Notes: generated by a model not told the origin, from the letters alone. Shown: positions 47,532 through 56,409, counted from the first letter of the stretch. The stretch is DNA of 58,270 nucleotides from Granulicatella balaenopterae (GCF_900111135.1 NZ_FOGF01000010.1:1-58270), one strand, 5' to 3'. A program made the numbers and translations.

Positions 47532-48233
47532 ATGACTACTAGAAAAAATATGAATTCAATCGAGCAGTTGCACCATGAGCCAGTATTTTCTTGCTTATCT
47601 GATGAAGAGTTCCAACGTATCGCTTCACATATCTTTTTAAGAAAATACAAAAAAGGTCAAATCCTCTTTTACGAAGGTGATAGACGTGATCGTGTATTTT
47701 ATTTACAGGACGGTCTAATTCGTTTAGAAAAAAATGACCCTTCCGCAAATTTCTGTTACATAGATTATGTAAAACACAATACCTTCTTCCCATATGGTGG
47801 TTTGTTTACAGATGAATCTTATGCTTATACCGCTTATGCAGCAACTAATATTACGATTTATTATGTACCAGCGAATATTTTTGAAGAAGTTGTTTTAGGT
47901 AATAAACAGCAATTATTATTTATTTATAAAAACTTATCTCGTGTGTTATCTTATCATGAGATTCGTATTAGAAATACTATTACACCTAGTGCTTCGGAAC
48001 GCATTGTCCAAGCTTTAGCTATTTGGATGATTGACTTAGCAGAGGAAAATGCAGATGGTAGCATGACTATCCCCTACCCATTAACCATTATTGAATTAGC
48101 AAAAATGAGTGGTACCACTCGTGAAACGGCCGGCACAGTCGTTAAAAGCTTAAAAGAAGACGGTTTTATTAAATATGAGCGTAAAAAGTTCACATTTGTT
48201 GATGTGGATCATTTTAAAGCTTATCTATCTTAA
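47532..48233 (+). CDS. Crp/Fnr-family transcription regulator
   Basis: 233 residues. An N-terminal cyclic-nucleotide-type effector fold (KKGQILFYEGDRRDRVFYLQDGLIRL) and a C-terminal winged helix with LTIIELAKMSGTTRETAGTVVKSLKEDG. It resembles the ArcR/Flp group of lactic acid bacteria, which respond to redox or arginine-pathway state. A Cys lies near residue 23 and another near 81, but no Fnr-type 4-Cys iron-sulfur motif is seen. ATG 47532 has AAAGG at a long spacing of about 14 bases; the next Met (47550) is an alternative. Confidence 0.85.
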   Translation: MTTRKNMNSIEQLHHEPVFSCLSDEEFQRIASHIFLRKYKKGQILFYEGDRRDRVFYLQDGLIRLEKNDPSANFCYIDYVKHNTFFPYGGLFTDESYAYTAYAATNITIYYVPANIFEEVVLGNKQQLLFIYKNLSRVLSYHEIRIRNTITPSASERIVQALAIWMIDLAEENADGSMTIPYPLTIIELAKMSGTTRETAGTVVKSLKEDGFIKYERKKFTFVDVDHFKAYLS

Positions 48234-48254
48234 TGAATCAATAATGAGATAGCG

Positions 48255-48282
48255 ACTAGTAGTTTCGACTACTAGTTTTTTT
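48255..48282 (+). terminator. Terminator after the Crp/Fnr gene
   Basis: ACTAGTAG / CTACTAGT with loop TTTCGA and seven T on the plus strand, 21 bases past the stop. Confidence 0.9.
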
Positions 48283-48360
48283 GTATACTATTTTCCACGG
48301 ATTAAAAGACTCATAAAGTTAATGCTTAGGAGATTTATTGGCTATATTTTTAATAAAATA

Positions 48361-48397
48361 AAAAATCACCCTCATTATGATATGAAGGTGATTTTTT
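48361..48397 (-). terminator. Terminator after ccpA
   Basis: AAAATCACC / GGTGATTTT arms with inner TCAT / ATGA pairing and a T-run on the minus strand, directly after the ccpA stop. Confidence 0.85.
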
Positions 48398-48400
48398 GAA

Positions 48401-49402
48401 TTATTTTGTTGATTGTCGTTGTTCCATACGGTATGGTAATGTAATTTCATTTTGAGCAATTTCTTCTTTAAGCATAATTTTAGTTAATAAACGCATTGAA
48501 ACTGCACCGATATCATATAATGGTGGTGCAATTGATGTTAAACATGGGCGTGTTAATTGCGTTAATTTTGAATTATTACTTGTAATGATTTCAAAATCTT
48601 CTGGTATTGAAACACCTTGATCTTTTAAGGCATTAACCATTCCAACAGCTACTTCATCATCGACTACTACAGCTGCTGTATTGTCTGCTGCTAATAATTT
48701 TTCAATAACATGTTCACCAGCTTTATAAGTTAATGGAATTTCATATACATTTTTTTCATTATATGTTATTCCAGCTTTTTCTAAGGCTGCACGATATCCT
48801 TGTAAACGTAAGTCATTAAAGGCTGTATTTTTTAATGTTCCTGTAATGAAAGCAATATTGTTATGCCCATTAGCAATAATAATATCTGTAGCTTCTTGAG
48901 TTGCTGTTTTGTAATCAATATTAACAGAAGCAATCTCATGTGATGAATCCATAGTACCTGCTAAAACAACCGGTGTGTTCGAACGCAACATTGCATCATA
49001 TAATTCATCAGTAATTGTTGTTCCCATATAAATAATTCCATCAACTTGTTTTGATAACAAATTATTTAAAACTTTTACTTCTTGATTGGTACTTTGATCT
49101 GAATTAGCCAAAATAATATTATATTTGTACATTGTTGCAATATCGTCAATCCCACGAGCTAAACTTGAAAAATATAGATTAGTGACATCAGGAATAATTA
49201 CCCCTACAGTTGTTGTTCTTTTGCTTGCTAGCCCTCGAGCTACTGCATTAGGTCGATAATCCAACCGGTCGATAACCTCTAATACTTTTTTCTTTGTTGT
49301 CTCTTTCACATTTTGATTTTCATTTACAACACGTGATACAGTTGCCATTGATACCCCAGCTTCACGGGCAACATCGTAAATTGTAACAGTTTGTTTCTCC
49401 AT
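48401..49402 (-). CDS. ccpA: Catabolite control protein A
   Basis: LacI-family regulator that, with HPr-Ser-P, represses or activates carbon genes through cre sites. 333 residues. N-terminal helix-turn-helix TIYDVAREAGVSMATVSRVVN and hinge RPNAVARGLASKRT, then the periplasmic-binding-protein-like core (VGVIIPDVTNLYFSSLARGIDD, LTRPCLTSIAPPLYDIGA). ATG 49402 follows AGGAGTG; a longer start at 49438 has no site. Divergent from pepQ, the arrangement conserved across lactic acid bacteria. Confidence 0.96.
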   Translation of the reverse strand: MEKQTVTIYDVAREAGVSMATVSRVVNENQNVKETTKKKVLEVIDRLDYRPNAVARGLASKRTTTVGVIIPDVTNLYFSSLARGIDDIATMYKYNIILANSDQSTNQEVKVLNNLLSKQVDGIIYMGTTITDELYDAMLRSNTPVVLAGTMDSSHEIASVNIDYKTATQEATDIIIANGHNNIAFITGTLKNTAFNDLRLQGYRAALEKAGITYNEKNVYEIPLTYKAGEHVIEKLLAADNTAAVVVDDEVAVGMVNALKDQGVSIPEDFEIITSNNSKLTQLTRPCLTSIAPPLYDIGAVSMRLLTKIMLKEEIAQNEITLPYRMEQRQSTK

Positions 49403-49492
49403 TTTTTCCACTCCTAAACACTTTTTATTTACATACACTAATCAATAGTTTTCCTATGTTATCATTATTAAATGTAGCACGTTAACATTCTC

Positions 49493-49508
49493 ATTGCAAG
49501 CGTTTTAC
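49493..49508. promoter_or_regulatory. cre-like site between ccpA and pepQ
   Basis: TTGCAAGCGTTTTACA carries the TGNAANCG half-site of the catabolite-responsive element, but its second half is one base further away than consensus. A second overlapping candidate, TGTAGCACGTTAACA (49473-49487), has the same flaw. Autoregulation of ccpA through this spacer is common in the group. Confidence 0.4.
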
Positions 49509-49599
49509 ATATCTTTTTCAAAATTACTTTTCATTTTCTTTCATCGCCTTTATTATTTTATGATACACTAATATAAGATAATCATTAGGAGGAATTTTT

Positions 49600-50691
49600 A
49601 TGAACAAATTAACCCGCTTAAACACTTTTTTAAGTGACCAACAATTAGATATTGCTTTTATTCAAGATCCAGCAACGATTCGATTCTTCACGAATTATAG
49701 TACTGACCCACATGAACGTGTTGTGAGCTTAGTCGTTGCTCCTGATAAGACTCCTTTACTATTTGTGCCTTCCTTAGAAGCAAAAATGGCGAAAGAAGCA
49801 GAACCAAACTTTACCATTGTTTCTTATCAAGATCACGAAAATCCCTATCAATTATTAACAGAGGCTATTATTCGTGAATTTAACACACCAAAAACTTGCG
49901 CTATCGAGAAAAAATATGTCACACTTTTCACTGCCGAACAATTAAAAATCTTTTTACCTGAATTAGTTTTTGCAACAGATTTAACTGATTTTGTTAATAT
50001 GGAACGCATTATTAAAACGCCTGAACAAATTGCATTATTAAAAGAATCAGGAAAATTTGCTGATTTAGCGATGAAAGTCGGTGTTGACAGTTTACAGGTT
50101 GGCATTTCAGAAGTTGAAGTTGTTGCTAAAATCGAATATGAAATGAAAAAAGTTGGTATCTCACATATGAGCTTTGACACAATGGTCTTGTTCGGTGATC
50201 ATGCTGCGGACCCTCATGGTGAACCAGGAACTCGTACATTAAAAGAAAATGAATTAGTCTTATTTGATTTAGGGACTATGTATAAAGGTTATGCAAGCGA
50301 TATGACTCGTACTGTTTATTTTGGCCATGAGATTAAAGCGTTCGACCAAGAAATTCATCAAATTGTGCAGGAAGCTCATGATTTAGCAATGAAAGCTGTC
50401 AAACCAGGAATGACTGCTGAACAAATTGATGCCATTGCTCGAACTCATATTGAAAAAGCAGGTTATGGCGACTACTTTATCCACCGTCTAGGACATGGGA
50501 TTGGTCAAAGTTGCCATGAGTTCCCTTCTATTATGTCTGGTAATACCTTAGTCTTACAAGAAGGCATGTGCTTTTCAATTGAACCAGGTATTTATATTCC
50601 TGGAAAAGTTGGTGTCCGTGTGGAAGATTGCGTTGTTGTAACCAAAGATGGCTGTATCTCATTTACCAATGCGCCAAGTTATACCGCTTAG
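49600..50691 (+). CDS. pepQ: Xaa-Pro dipeptidase
   Basis: Cytosolic M24 metallopeptidase releasing proline from Xaa-Pro dipeptides. 363 residues: N-terminal creatinase-like domain (1-125), then the pita-bread fold with the five metal ligands in LFDLGTMYKGYASDMTRT (two Asp), RLGHGIGQ (His), SIEPGIYI (Glu) and GVRVEDCV (Glu). ATG after AGGAGGAAT. Divergent from ccpA. Confidence 0.95.
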   Translation: MNKLTRLNTFLSDQQLDIAFIQDPATIRFFTNYSTDPHERVVSLVVAPDKTPLLFVPSLEAKMAKEAEPNFTIVSYQDHENPYQLLTEAIIREFNTPKTCAIEKKYVTLFTAEQLKIFLPELVFATDLTDFVNMERIIKTPEQIALLKESGKFADLAMKVGVDSLQVGISEVEVVAKIEYEMKKVGISHMSFDTMVLFGDHAADPHGEPGTRTLKENELVLFDLGTMYKGYASDMTRTVYFGHEIKAFDQEIHQIVQEAHDLAMKAVKPGMTAEQIDAIARTHIEKAGYGDYFIHRLGHGIGQSCHEFPSIMSGNTLVLQEGMCFSIEPGIYIPGKVGVRVEDCVVVTKDGCISFTNAPSYTA

Positions 50692-50748
50692 TCCATGTAC
50701 TATTCATTAACATTTTTATTATTTTACTATTAATCATTATATCTTTTA

Positions 50749-50782
50749 GGAAGTATTATTATTAATACTTCCCTTTTTTTTT
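50749..50782 (+). terminator. Terminator after pepQ
   Basis: GGAAGTAT / ATACTTCC with loop TATTATTA, then C and nine T on the plus strand. Confidence 0.85.
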
Positions 50783-50932
50783 GATTATACATAATTTTTA
50801 CGAACATTCCTACTAAAATAACCATATTTTTTACATTTTTTTATTTTATCCATATTTCTTTAGTTTTTTGATTATTTTTATACTTTTCTTATTTTTACAC
50901 ATTTATTTACTTCATTATTCCTTGCGAACACA

Positions 50933-50967
50933 AAAAAACTACCTAGCTATATACTAGATAGTTTTTG
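50933..50967 (-). terminator. Terminator after pepS
   Basis: AAAAACTATCTAG / CTAGGTAGTTTTT with a 7-base loop and a T-run on the minus strand. Confidence 0.85.
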
Positions 50968-50984
50968 TAGTTCATTATGATTTA

Positions 50985-52229
50985 TTAGATAGCCCAATCA
51001 CCATTACGGAAGATTGGTACCACTGAACCGTCTTCACGGATACCATCAACATCCATATTTTTAGAACCAATCATGAAGTCCACGTGTACGTCTGAACGGT
51101 TTAAGCCAGCTTCTTTTAATTGTTCTTCTGTTTCAAAGTCAGCTCCACCTTGAACACTTGTTGCGTATGCAGAACCGATTGCAATGTGGTTTGATGCATT
51201 TTCATCGTATAAAGTGTTAAAGAATGTGATACCTGATTGTGAAATTGGAGATGGGTCTGGAACTAAGGCTACTTCACCTAATCCACGAGCTCCCATATTG
51301 TCGGCTACTAAGTTTTTGATGACTTCATCGCCTTTTTCTGCTGAAATATCAACGATTTGACCATCTTTAAAGGTTGCTTTAATGCCTTCGATGATGTTAC
51401 CGTTTAAGCTTAATGGTTTTGTGCTTGTTACATAACCTTCTGCTTTACGGAAATCTGGTGCAGAAAATACTTCTTCTGTAGGCATGTTAGCAATAAAGTG
51501 TTCGCCTTGTGCATTGATACTGCCAGCACTTTCCCATACATGGTTTTTAGGCATTCCTAGAGTCATATCTGTTCCTGGTGCAGTGTAGTGTAATGCTACA
51601 AATTGTTCTTTATTTAAAATGCTTGCTTTAGCATCTAACTTTTCTTCGTGAGCTTTCCATGCTGCTACTGGATCTTCTTCGTAAACGCGGCAAGTTTTGA
51701 AGATTTGATCCCATAATAAATCAACTGCTTCTTCATCAGTTGCTGCATTTGGGAATACTTTTTTAGCCCAAGCTGTTCCGGCTGCTGCTGCAACTGTCCA
51801 GCTCACTTTATTTGATTGTGTAGCTGTACGCATTGGTTTCATTGCTATGCTTGTTGCACGTGAAACGTTTGAGATTTTAGTTGGGTCAACTCCATTTAAT
51901 GCATCTGGATCTGCTGAACGTACGCTTAAACGACTTGCTTTATTATCTAACATATAGTGCATTTCTTGAATTTTGTATTCTGGAACATTCATTAAACGTT
52001 CTTCTGACATATTCATTAAACGTTCACGAGAACAGAAATCATCAGTCCATTGAACCATAACTTCCGCTGCACCTAATGCGTAAGCTTCTTTTACGATTAA
52101 ACGAGCTAATTCTGCTTGGTCAACATCAACTGTTACTACTAATGTATGTCCTGGTTGTACATTTAAGCCATTTGATACTAATAATTTAGCATATTTTTCT
52201 AGATTTTTTTCAAAGTTTGGTAATACCAT
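50985..52229 (-). CDS. pepS: M29 aminopeptidase (PepS/AmpS type)
   Basis: Metal-dependent cytosolic aminopeptidase, 414 residues. Recognisable M29 text: N-terminal FEKNLEKYAKLLVSNGLNVQPGH, LHYTAPGTDMTLGMP, NMPTEEVFSAPD, MGARGLGEVALV, SNHIAIGSAY and the C-terminal HVDFMIGSKNMDVDG, which hold the Glu, His and Asp metal ligands. Peptide breakdown partner of PepQ in a proteolytic organism. ATG after AAGGGGGATTTG. Flanked by terminators. Confidence 0.93.
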   Translation of the reverse strand: MVLPNFEKNLEKYAKLLVSNGLNVQPGHTLVVTVDVDQAELARLIVKEAYALGAAEVMVQWTDDFCSRERLMNMSEERLMNVPEYKIQEMHYMLDNKASRLSVRSADPDALNGVDPTKISNVSRATSIAMKPMRTATQSNKVSWTVAAAAGTAWAKKVFPNAATDEEAVDLLWDQIFKTCRVYEEDPVAAWKAHEEKLDAKASILNKEQFVALHYTAPGTDMTLGMPKNHVWESAGSINAQGEHFIANMPTEEVFSAPDFRKAEGYVTSTKPLSLNGNIIEGIKATFKDGQIVDISAEKGDEVIKNLVADNMGARGLGEVALVPDPSPISQSGITFFNTLYDENASNHIAIGSAYATSVQGGADFETEEQLKEAGLNRSDVHVDFMIGSKNMDVDGIREDGSVVPIFRNGDWAI

Positions 52230-52310
52230 CTTTTCAAATCCCCCTTCTTATTTACCAAATAATTGTAGCATATTATTGAGATTTTTTAAACATCGAGCGC
52301 TTAAGTATAG

Positions 52311-52356
52311 AAAAAAGCTTAATACCAGCCTACTTTTAGACCATACTAAGCTTTTT
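52311..52356 (-). terminator. Terminator of the TrpXYZ-like operon
   Basis: AAAAAGCTTAGTATGG / GGTATTAAGCTTTTTT (mostly paired) with a T-run on the minus strand, 8 bases past the ATPase stop. Confidence 0.8.
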
Positions 52357-52363
52357 GTTTGGG

Positions 52364-53137
52364 TTATAGAAGAGTTTGTTCATCTAAATCAACTAACAAC
52401 TGATATAGACTAGTCGTCGTTAAAAGGGATTTTTCCTCTTGTTTAAAGTCCCTAACAATTTTCCCACGATGTAAGACGATTAAGCGATTGCCATATTCTA
52501 GGGCATCTTGTAAATTATGCGTAATCATCATCGCTGTTAAGTTTTCTTGTTCGATTTTTTCTTTGGTTAGTTTCATAATTGTTCGTTCAGTTTTTGGGTC
52601 TAAAGCGGCAGTATGCTCATCTAATAAGAGTAATTCTGGTTTTTGCAGAGTGGCCATTAATAAAGCAATTGCCTGTCTTTGTCCCCCTGATAGTAAGCCC
52701 ATTTCTGTTGTTAGTCGCTCTTCTAAGCCGAGATTCATTTGTTTGAGGCTATCTTTAAAGAGTTCCACATCAGCTTTTTTACTAGCTTTACGTAATGTGC
52801 GGCGTTTGCCTCGTCTTAAAGCTAGCGCCATATTTTCCTCTACAGTCATACGAGGTGCCGTTCCGTCTAGAGGATTTTGGTAGACACGACTAATTAGTTT
52901 GGCTCGTTTTGCTTCTGATAATTTTGTGACATCAGTATCGCCAATTATGATTTGCCCTTGATCAATTGGAAAGCTACCAGCAATCGCGTTTAAAAAGGTT
53001 GATTTCCCAGCACCATTGCCACCAACAATCGTGATAAAGTCACCCTTTTCAATTGTTAGACTAACTGATTTTAGTGCTTGGTGTTCGCGGTTAGTATGTG
53101 GAAAAAATATTTTGCTAATATTATTAATAGTAATCAT
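52364..53137 (-). CDS. ABC transporter ATPase (TrpZ-like)
   Basis: 257-residue ATPase with Walker A GGNGAGKST, Q-loop RVYQNPLDGT, signature LLSGGQRQAIALLMATLQ, Walker B LLLDEHTAALDP (DEH in place of the more common DEP) and H-loop MITHNLQ. It belongs to the ABC family next to ABC_sub_bind receptors, the group that includes the streptococcal tryptophan transporter TrpXYZ. Its start codon follows the permease stop directly. Confidence 0.85.
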   Translation of the reverse strand: MITINNISKIFFPHTNREHQALKSVSLTIEKGDFITIVGGNGAGKSTFLNAIAGSFPIDQGQIIIGDTDVTKLSEAKRAKLISRVYQNPLDGTAPRMTVEENMALALRRGKRRTLRKASKKADVELFKDSLKQMNLGLEERLTTEMGLLSGGQRQAIALLMATLQKPELLLLDEHTAALDPKTERTIMKLTKEKIEQENLTAMMITHNLQDALEYGNRLIVLHRGKIVRDFKQEEKSLLTTTSLYQLLVDLDEQTLL

Positions 53138-54028
53138 CTACTCATCCCCCTGGCATTTTGAAACTAGTGTGAAACCTTTTTTAATTTGTGGAATTGATAA
53201 ACACAGAGCTACCATCATTGCTGATAATAATTTAAAATCATTTGGACTAATAATTTCTAATTTTAAGACTGCTACAACTAATAAACGATAAATAATTGAT
53301 CCAAAAACAATACAAATTAATCGCTCAGTAAAGCTCACATCTAAAAAGATAACTTCCCCAATAATAATCGCTGCCAAAGCAATTACAATCGTGCCAATTC
53401 CGCTATTCACATCACTAAAACCATTATATTGCGCTAAAACAGCCCCCGCCAAAGCAATCAAACTATTCGATACCATCAAGCCAAAAACCATCATCTTATT
53501 AGTAGAAATTCCTAAAGAAATCGCCATCTTCGGATTATCCCCCGTAGCAATTAACGCCTGACCCCATTCCGTCTTAAAAAACCAGACCATTACAACTATT
53601 AATAATGCCACTAATATGAAGCCCACTAATAATACATCATAATATTTCGGTAAATTAAATTGCGCCAAATCACTAAAAATCGTTTCATAGTTCAATAAAC
53701 TCAAATTCGGACGCTGCATTATCTTCAAATTAACCGACATTAAAGCGGTCATCGTTAAAATACCCGCCAATAAACTTGGTATCTTACAGACAGTCATTAA
53801 AAAGCCCGTCACAGCACCAGCTATCCCACCTGCTATCATCGCCAAAAAAATGGCCATCACCGGATTGACACCTTGTTGCATCGCCACCACACAAACAGCT
53901 CCCCCCAACGGATAACAGCCTTCTGTTGTCATATCTGCAATATTTAAAATACGAAAACTAATAAATAACCCTAAAGATAATATTCCCCATAATACTCCTT
54001 GTGAAATTGCCGAAATAATTAATTCCAT
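53138..54028 (-). CDS. ABC transporter permease (TrpY-like)
   Basis: 296 residues, eight to nine membrane helices, of the branched-chain amino acid permease family (BPD_transp_2). Conserved pieces: GVLWGILSLGLFISFRILNI, ADMTTEGCYPLGGAV, FKTEWGQALIATGDNPKMA and LAGAVLAQYNGFSDVNSGIGTIV in pieces. Starts directly after the stop of the receptor gene. Forms the membrane channel for the operon's substrate. Confidence 0.85.
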   Translation of the reverse strand: MELIISAISQGVLWGILSLGLFISFRILNIADMTTEGCYPLGGAVCVVAMQQGVNPVMAIFLAMIAGGIAGAVTGFLMTVCKIPSLLAGILTMTALMSVNLKIMQRPNLSLLNYETIFSDLAQFNLPKYYDVLLVGFILVALLIVVMVWFFKTEWGQALIATGDNPKMAISLGISTNKMMVFGLMVSNSLIALAGAVLAQYNGFSDVNSGIGTIVIALAAIIIGEVIFLDVSFTERLICIVFGSIIYRLLVVAVLKLEIISPNDFKLLSAMMVALCLSIPQIKKGFTLVSKCQGDE

Positions 54029-55078
54029 CTACTCACGTCCTTTCTCCATTTGCATTTCATCAACTGTAATGGCTTCTGCTTTGATTGCTGTTGGAATCTC
54101 TAGTCCTAATTGCTTAGCTTTTGCCTCATTCAAATAAACCACACCTTGATTGGCTAATACAACTGGCATCTGACTCGGCTCATCTCCTTGTAAAATATCA
54201 ACCACCATCTGACTAGTTGCTAAGCCAATCTGATATTGATCCACACCAACCGCTAAGACACCACCATCTTTGACCATCGTATCTGATGAAGGGAAGACTG
54301 GAATCCCATATGCATCAGTGACTTGAGTAACAATCGACATCGAACTTGCTAAAACATTATCAATCGGAATAAACAAACAATCCACTTGAGCTACCAAATT
54401 TTCAGTAACTTGCTGAATATCATTCGAATTGAAGATACTCGCTTCCTTAACTACCAAACCTGCTTCTAATGCTAATTTTTTAGCTTCATCCGCTTGTTTC
54501 ACAGCATTATCCTCACTAGAAGTATACAAAATCCCCATACTTACCATATTAGGAAGCAACTCTTTCATCAAGCGTAACTGCTCAGCAATCGGCGTACGAT
54601 CACTAACACCAGTTATATTCTTACCTGGAAGTTCTTCTGATTCAACCAACCCCGCCTCAACTGGATAAGTAATCCCCGCCATAACAATCGGTAGCTCCGT
54701 GGTCGTATTTGCTAAAGCTAAAGCTGAAGGTGTTGTAATGGCCACTAATAAATCATTCCCATCAGTCACTAATTTTTCGCTCATCGTCACAAGATTGCTT
54801 TGATCACCTTGAGCATTTTGTACATCAATCACTATATTTTCCTTTGCTTCACTAAATCCTTCTAAAGCCAGACCATCCTCTAATCCTTGATAAATCTGAT
54901 CCAAAGCTGGGTGACTTAATAATTGCAAGACACCTAAATGAATCGTTTGCTTTTTTTCTATATCGTTTTGAAAAGTCACTTCAGAATTCGCTTTGTGAGG
55001 TATCGTAAAAAAGCCAATAACTAACACCACCAATAACATCATCCCAAAGCCTCTTACTTTTATCGAACCATTTCTCAT
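54029..55078 (-). CDS. ABC transporter substrate-binding protein (TrpX-like, ABC_sub_bind family)
   Basis: 349 residues. N-terminal hydrophobic signal/anchor (FGMMLLVVLVIGFFTIP) without a lipobox Cys. The mature part matches the ABC_sub_bind family: IHLGVLQLLSHPALDQIYQGL, VITPSA-like AITTPSALALANTT, PIVMAGITYPVEAGLV, GVSDRTPI and PVFPSSDTMVKDGGV. Related proteins bind aromatic amino acids, especially tryptophan; the leader peptide's Trp codon is compatible with that. ATG 55078 is preferred to 55084 because GGAG would be only 3 bases from the latter. Confidence 0.85.
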   Translation of the reverse strand: MRNGSIKVRGFGMMLLVVLVIGFFTIPHKANSEVTFQNDIEKKQTIHLGVLQLLSHPALDQIYQGLEDGLALEGFSEAKENIVIDVQNAQGDQSNLVTMSEKLVTDGNDLLVAITTPSALALANTTTELPIVMAGITYPVEAGLVESEELPGKNITGVSDRTPIAEQLRLMKELLPNMVSMGILYTSSEDNAVKQADEAKKLALEAGLVVKEASIFNSNDIQQVTENLVAQVDCLFIPIDNVLASSMSIVTQVTDAYGIPVFPSSDTMVKDGGVLAVGVDQYQIGLATSQMVVDILQGDEPSQMPVVLANQGVVYLNEAKAKQLGLEIPTAIKAEAITVDEMQMEKGRE

Positions 55079-55107
55079 TACCATTTTCTCCTTTTATCGT
55101 TAGTTAT

Positions 55108-55143
55108 AAAAAAAGAACCACAACTTATCTTAAAGTGTGGTTC
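55108..55143 (-). terminator. Leader terminator 2 of the TrpXYZ-like operon
   Basis: GAACCACA / TGTGGTTC, 13-base loop, seven T on the minus strand, just 30 bases before the receptor start codon. Its 5' arm (AACCAC) can alternatively pair with the 3' arm (GTGGTT) of leader terminator 1. Confidence 0.8.
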
Positions 55144-55150
55144 ATCGTAC

Positions 55151-55186
55151 AAAAAAACCACGTAGACTTTATCTATTCTACGTGGT
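55151..55186 (-). terminator. Leader terminator 1 of the TrpXYZ-like operon
   Basis: A perfect 10-bp stem ACCACGTAGA / TCTACGTGGT with a 10-base loop and seven T on the minus strand. Together with terminator 2 it lies between promoter and genes, so both must be bypassed for expression. Confidence 0.85.
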
Positions 55187-55207
55187 ATATAATTTACGTC
55201 ATTGCCA

Positions 55208-55245
55208 CATAGATACATTCATGCAAAATGAAGGCTGTATCTATG
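55208..55245 (-). promoter_or_regulatory. Long leader hairpin before the terminators
   Basis: CATAGATACA / TGTATCTATG (10 bp) enclosing TTCAT / ATGAA with a small internal bulge. No U-run. It lies between the leader ORF and terminator 1, where a pause or anti-termination hairpin would be expected. Confidence 0.6.
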
Positions 55246-55272
55246 AAAGACTTCAAAGAAAACAACCTGTAC

Positions 55273-55326
55273 CTATTGGCTTTGCCAGCGCATATTCAAT
55301 TGTATTTGAACGGCTTTTAATTCCAT
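55273..55326 (-). CDS. Leader peptide of the TrpXYZ-like operon
   Basis: A 17-codon frame, MELKAVQIQLNMRWQSQ, with GAGGAG eight bases before its ATG, beginning about 26 bases after the predicted transcription start. The Trp codon is the fourteenth of 17. Position and size fit a leader peptide of ribosome-mediated attenuation; only one Trp codon is present, which is fewer than in classical trp leaders. No T-box consensus (AGGGTGG-type) is seen. Confidence 0.55.
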   Translation of the reverse strand: MELKAVQIQLNMRWQSQ

Positions 55327-55358
55327 GATGTCGTCTCCTCTTCTCTCTTATTAATTCT

Positions 55359-55386
55359 ATTATATTTTAAAACACGAAATTGTCAA
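55359..55386 (-). promoter_or_regulatory. Consensus promoter of the TrpXYZ-like operon
   Basis: TTGACA (55386-55381), a 16-base spacer and TATAAT (55364-55359) on the minus strand. Both boxes match the consensus perfectly, implying strong constitutive initiation and control after initiation. The leader is about 270 bases. Confidence 0.85.
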
Positions 55387-55420
55387 TAAGTTTTTTGTAC
55401 CGCTTACATAAAAATAAAGA

Positions 55421-55449
55421 TTGTATCATCGTTTTAATTACGATAAAAT
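55421..55449 (+). promoter_or_regulatory. Promoter of the first EamA gene with a Fur/Zur-like palindrome
   Basis: TTGTAT (55421-55426), 17 bases, TAAAAT (55444-55449). The spacer holds ATCGTTTTAATTACGAT (55428-55444), which agrees at 13 of 15 positions with the Bacillus Zur box TCGTAATNATTACGA. A very similar arrangement lies upstream of the second EamA gene. Binding between -35 and -10 would repress. Confidence 0.5.
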
Positions 55450-55481
55450 TATTCTTATACTATTTTTATGGAGGAAAATTA

Positions 55482-56402
55482 ATGAAAAAATCATTAAAAG
55501 GAGTTGTTTTAACCTTAGCTGGTGCTATGGCTTGGGGACTATCCGGAACAAGTAGCCAATACTTAATGGCGACTTGCCATATTGACCCCGTTTGGCTAAC
55601 ATCACAAAGACTACTTGGCGGTGGAATTCTATTAAGTATCATTGGCTTCTATCAATGTCCTAAAAAAATGACAGGCATCTTAAAAAATAAAACAGATCGC
55701 ATTCAATTACTAAAATTTGCAATTTTTGGATTATTATTCTCACAATTAACATATATTACAACTATTTCAAATACCAATGCCGGTACTGCGACTGTCTTAC
55801 AATACCTATGTCCCGTCGTTATTATTTTTTATATGAGCTTAAAAAGCAAAACTTTACCTAGTGTCATTGAATTTTGCTCAATCGCTCTAGCCTTACTTGG
55901 TACATTTTTAATTACCACCCATGGAAACATCCATGAATTAGCCATCACACCAACAGGCTTAGCATGGGGCTTAACCTCAGCAATCGCCTATTCGCTGTAT
56001 ATGCTTTTACCAGAACAGTTAGTACGTAATTGGGGCAGTATTAGCGTCACAGGACTTGGTTTATTATTTGGGGGCATCGTCTTTTACGTAGGATCACAAG
56101 CTTGGCAATACCATATTAACTGGACACCAATGTTAATTATCGCATTAGTAGGTGGTGTCATTATTTCAGGAACAGTCTTAGCCTATACCCTATTTTTAAG
56201 TGGTATGATGCTTATTGGCCCCATCAAAAGCAGCTTAATCGCCTCAACTGAACCAATCTCAGCCGTCTTTTTCTCAGCACTATTACTTCATCAAGTATTT
56301 GGACTAATGGACATTTTAGGAATGGCATCCATTTTATCAGCCGTCATTCTCATCACCTTAAAAGATAGAATTTATTGGAAAAAGTTACATAAGAATACCT
56401 AA
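55482..56402 (+). CDS. EamA-family (DMT) membrane transporter, copy 1
   Basis: 306 residues, ten membrane helices in two homologous five-helix halves (EamA domains), as in drug/metabolite exporters. Starts MKKSLKGVVLTLAGAMAWGL. Conserved signs: SNTNAGTATVLQYLCPVVII closing the first half and SLIASTEPISAVFFSALLL the second. The substrate is unknown; this family exports amino acids, metabolites or toxic compounds. ATG 55482 with GGAGG 7 bases before; the longer frame from 55380 overlaps the promoter. The next gene is a paralogue. Confidence 0.85.
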   Translation: MKKSLKGVVLTLAGAMAWGLSGTSSQYLMATCHIDPVWLTSQRLLGGGILLSIIGFYQCPKKMTGILKNKTDRIQLLKFAIFGLLFSQLTYITTISNTNAGTATVLQYLCPVVIIFYMSLKSKTLPSVIEFCSIALALLGTFLITTHGNIHELAITPTGLAWGLTSAIAYSLYMLLPEQLVRNWGSISVTGLGLLFGGIVFYVGSQAWQYHINWTPMLIIALVGGVIISGTVLAYTLFLSGMMLIGPIKSSLIASTEPISAVFFSALLLHQVFGLMDILGMASILSAVILITLKDRIYWKKLHKNT

Positions 56403-56409
56403 TTTAGAC

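Noticed and set aside
55085-55352. T-box riboswitch for the TrpXYZ-like operon
   Set aside because: No AGGGTGG-type T-box sequence or specifier stem was found; a leader ORF with stacked terminators is seen instead.
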